DNA from: Thermoplasmata archaeon
GTDB lineage: Archaea; Thermoplasmatota; Thermoplasmata; Thermoplasmatales; Thermoplasmataceae
Length of the DNA stretch: 48,253 nucleotides
Reading direction: 5' to 3'
Assembly (NCBI GenBank): GCA_021817735.1
Contig: JAKAFX010000004.1
Span: 1-48,253, forward strand
The notes below the pieces were generated by a model. The model saw only the letters and a program-made list of their open reading frames with translations. It was not told where the DNA came from and made no database searches. The stretch's first letter is position 1. Each line of letters starts with the position of its first letter. The position numbers and the translations under genes are program-made. This document shows positions 47,804 to 48,253 of the stretch, piece after piece.

Positions 47804-48073
47804 CTATCTGGACAGGATGATCTCAATAGAAGAAACGTTTGATTCTCCTCTCTCTCCCTGGACAACCTCGGTATCCAGGTTCACCCTTGAGTACTTGACT
47901 TCCTTGAGGAACTTGTGTTTGGTGATCTCTGCGATGTCAACTGCCTTGCTGATAGCTTTGCCCCTTGCCTTTATGGTTATGTGGTCGACATTGTTGTTGA
48001 ACTGGGTTACAATTGCCAGCACATAGTTCATAGCAGGTTTCTTGCCGACGTAGATGATGTTTTGTTCTGCCAT
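47804..48073 (-). CDS. albA: Chromatin protein Alba
   Basis: An 89-residue DNA/RNA-binding protein that coats archaeal DNA as a dimer. The family core 'IIYVGKKPAMNYVLAIVTQFNNNVDHITIKARGKAISKAVDIAEIT' is complete, including the Lys pair in 'GKKPAMNY' that contacts DNA and can be acetylated in Sulfolobus. The tail 'VSSIEIILSR' is typical. A TTTAAAT element (48093-48099) on the minus strand precedes the ATG, so the mRNA is probably leaderless. Confidence 0.96.
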   Translation of the reverse strand: MAEQNIIYVGKKPAMNYVLAIVTQFNNNVDHITIKARGKAISKAVDIAEITKHKFLKEVKYSRVNLDTEVVQGERGESNVSSIEIILSR

Positions 48074-48092
48074 ACAAAGCCTCTGAATCAGA

Positions 48093-48099
48093 TTTAAAT
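48093..48099 (-). promoter_or_regulatory. TATA box of alba
   Basis: TTTAAAT is centred 23 bases before the alba start codon, in an AT-rich stretch without other signals. Confidence 0.5.
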
Positions 48100-48138
48100 T
48101 TCTTATTTAATTGTATCGAAGTCTTTGAGTGTGGGACA

Positions 48139-48253
48139 CTATTCCTTTTTCTTTTCCTTCTTAAAAGTACCCTCATTTTTGGTGATTATCACATAGACTC
48201 TTCTGCCTATGTATCTTCTCGGGATGTCTGCCTTTCCCGACATTCCTATTGGT
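48139..48253 (-). CDS. C-terminal end of a gene running off the window
   Basis: A minus-strand frame enters from beyond the right edge and ends at TAG (48139-48141), encoding at least the last 37 residues. The sequence 'SGKADIPRRYIGRRVYVIIT' followed by a Lys/Glu-rich tail looks like the end of a swapped-hairpin (AbrB-like) or DUF2080-type protein, whose members have 'GN.....VPK.WIGK.V.V'. The family call is tentative because most of the gene is outside the window. Confidence 0.55.
   Translation of the reverse strand, partial: PIGMSGKADIPRRYIGRRVYVIITKNEGTFKKEKKKE

Noticed and set aside
1-48253. CRISPR arrays, rRNA genes, prophage or complete insertion sequences
   Set aside because: No regularly spaced repeats, rRNA-like sequence, integrase, phage structural gene or full transposase was seen.

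Overview
The window is a compact, gene-dense stretch of chromosome from an archaeon, most probably a member of the Thermoplasmatales or a close relative. The archaeal signs are GatD/GatE, the primase small subunit PriS, Alba, an archaeal-length triosephosphate isomerase, a PAC2-family protein, and a TATA box about 25 bases before the start codon of many genes, which implies leaderless mRNAs. The Thermoplasmata-like signs are large Ser/Thr/Asn-rich surface proteins with 'ESGLPxGTWYV' repeats, a secreted sedolisin, and a Nuo operon without NuoE/F/G. The species cannot be named from the sequence alone.

Layout. 1-2.3 kb: the end of a TPR protein, tRNA-Lys(CTT) and a YhfC-like membrane protein. 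2.3-5.5 kb: a giant surface protein. 5.5-6.3 kb: a gene-poor patch with what looks like the decayed right end of an IS200/IS605-type element. 6.3-11.3 kb: DUF2203 protein, parvulin, acyl-CoA synthetase, a DUF211/VIT-like pair, triosephosphate isomerase, a membrane protein and tRNA-Gly(TCC). 11.3-12 kb: no convincing gene, but an orphan promoter-like TATA element. 12-20.1 kb: a lysine 6-dehydrogenase-like enzyme, secreted lipase-like hydrolase, histidine ammonia-lyase, threonyl-tRNA synthetase with an unusual Cys4 insert, TatA/TatC and a crotonase-family protein.

20.2-30.4 kb: a minus-strand operon nuoABCDHIJJ'KLMN, with nuoJ split in two, followed by two unknown small genes. It encodes the membrane arm and the Q-module/connecting subunits of a complex I-like proton pump, but not the NADH-oxidising E/F/G module. 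30.4-38.7 kb (minus): PAC2 protein, GatE-GatD, DUF72 protein, acyl-CoA dehydrogenase, DUF3501 protein with a short rubrerythrin, and PriS. 38.8-42.1 kb (plus): a membrane-anchored sedolisin. 42.1-44.9 kb (minus): a methionine operon of MetF and MetE split into N- and C-terminal proteins. 45-48.3 kb (minus): an ALDH7-like dehydrogenase, a polyprenyl diphosphate synthase, Alba and the end of another gene.

Together the genes suggest a heterotroph living on protein and lipid: secreted protease and lipase, amino-acid catabolism (His ammonia-lyase, and a possible lysine-to-aminoadipate route made of the LysDH-like and ALDH7-like enzymes), fatty-acid activation and beta-oxidation (FadD, acyl-CoA dehydrogenase, crotonase), and electrons fed through a Fpo/Nuo-like complex to a quinone. 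Start codons in the feature list were moved where a TATA box, Shine-Dalgarno sequence or family alignment favoured a later start.
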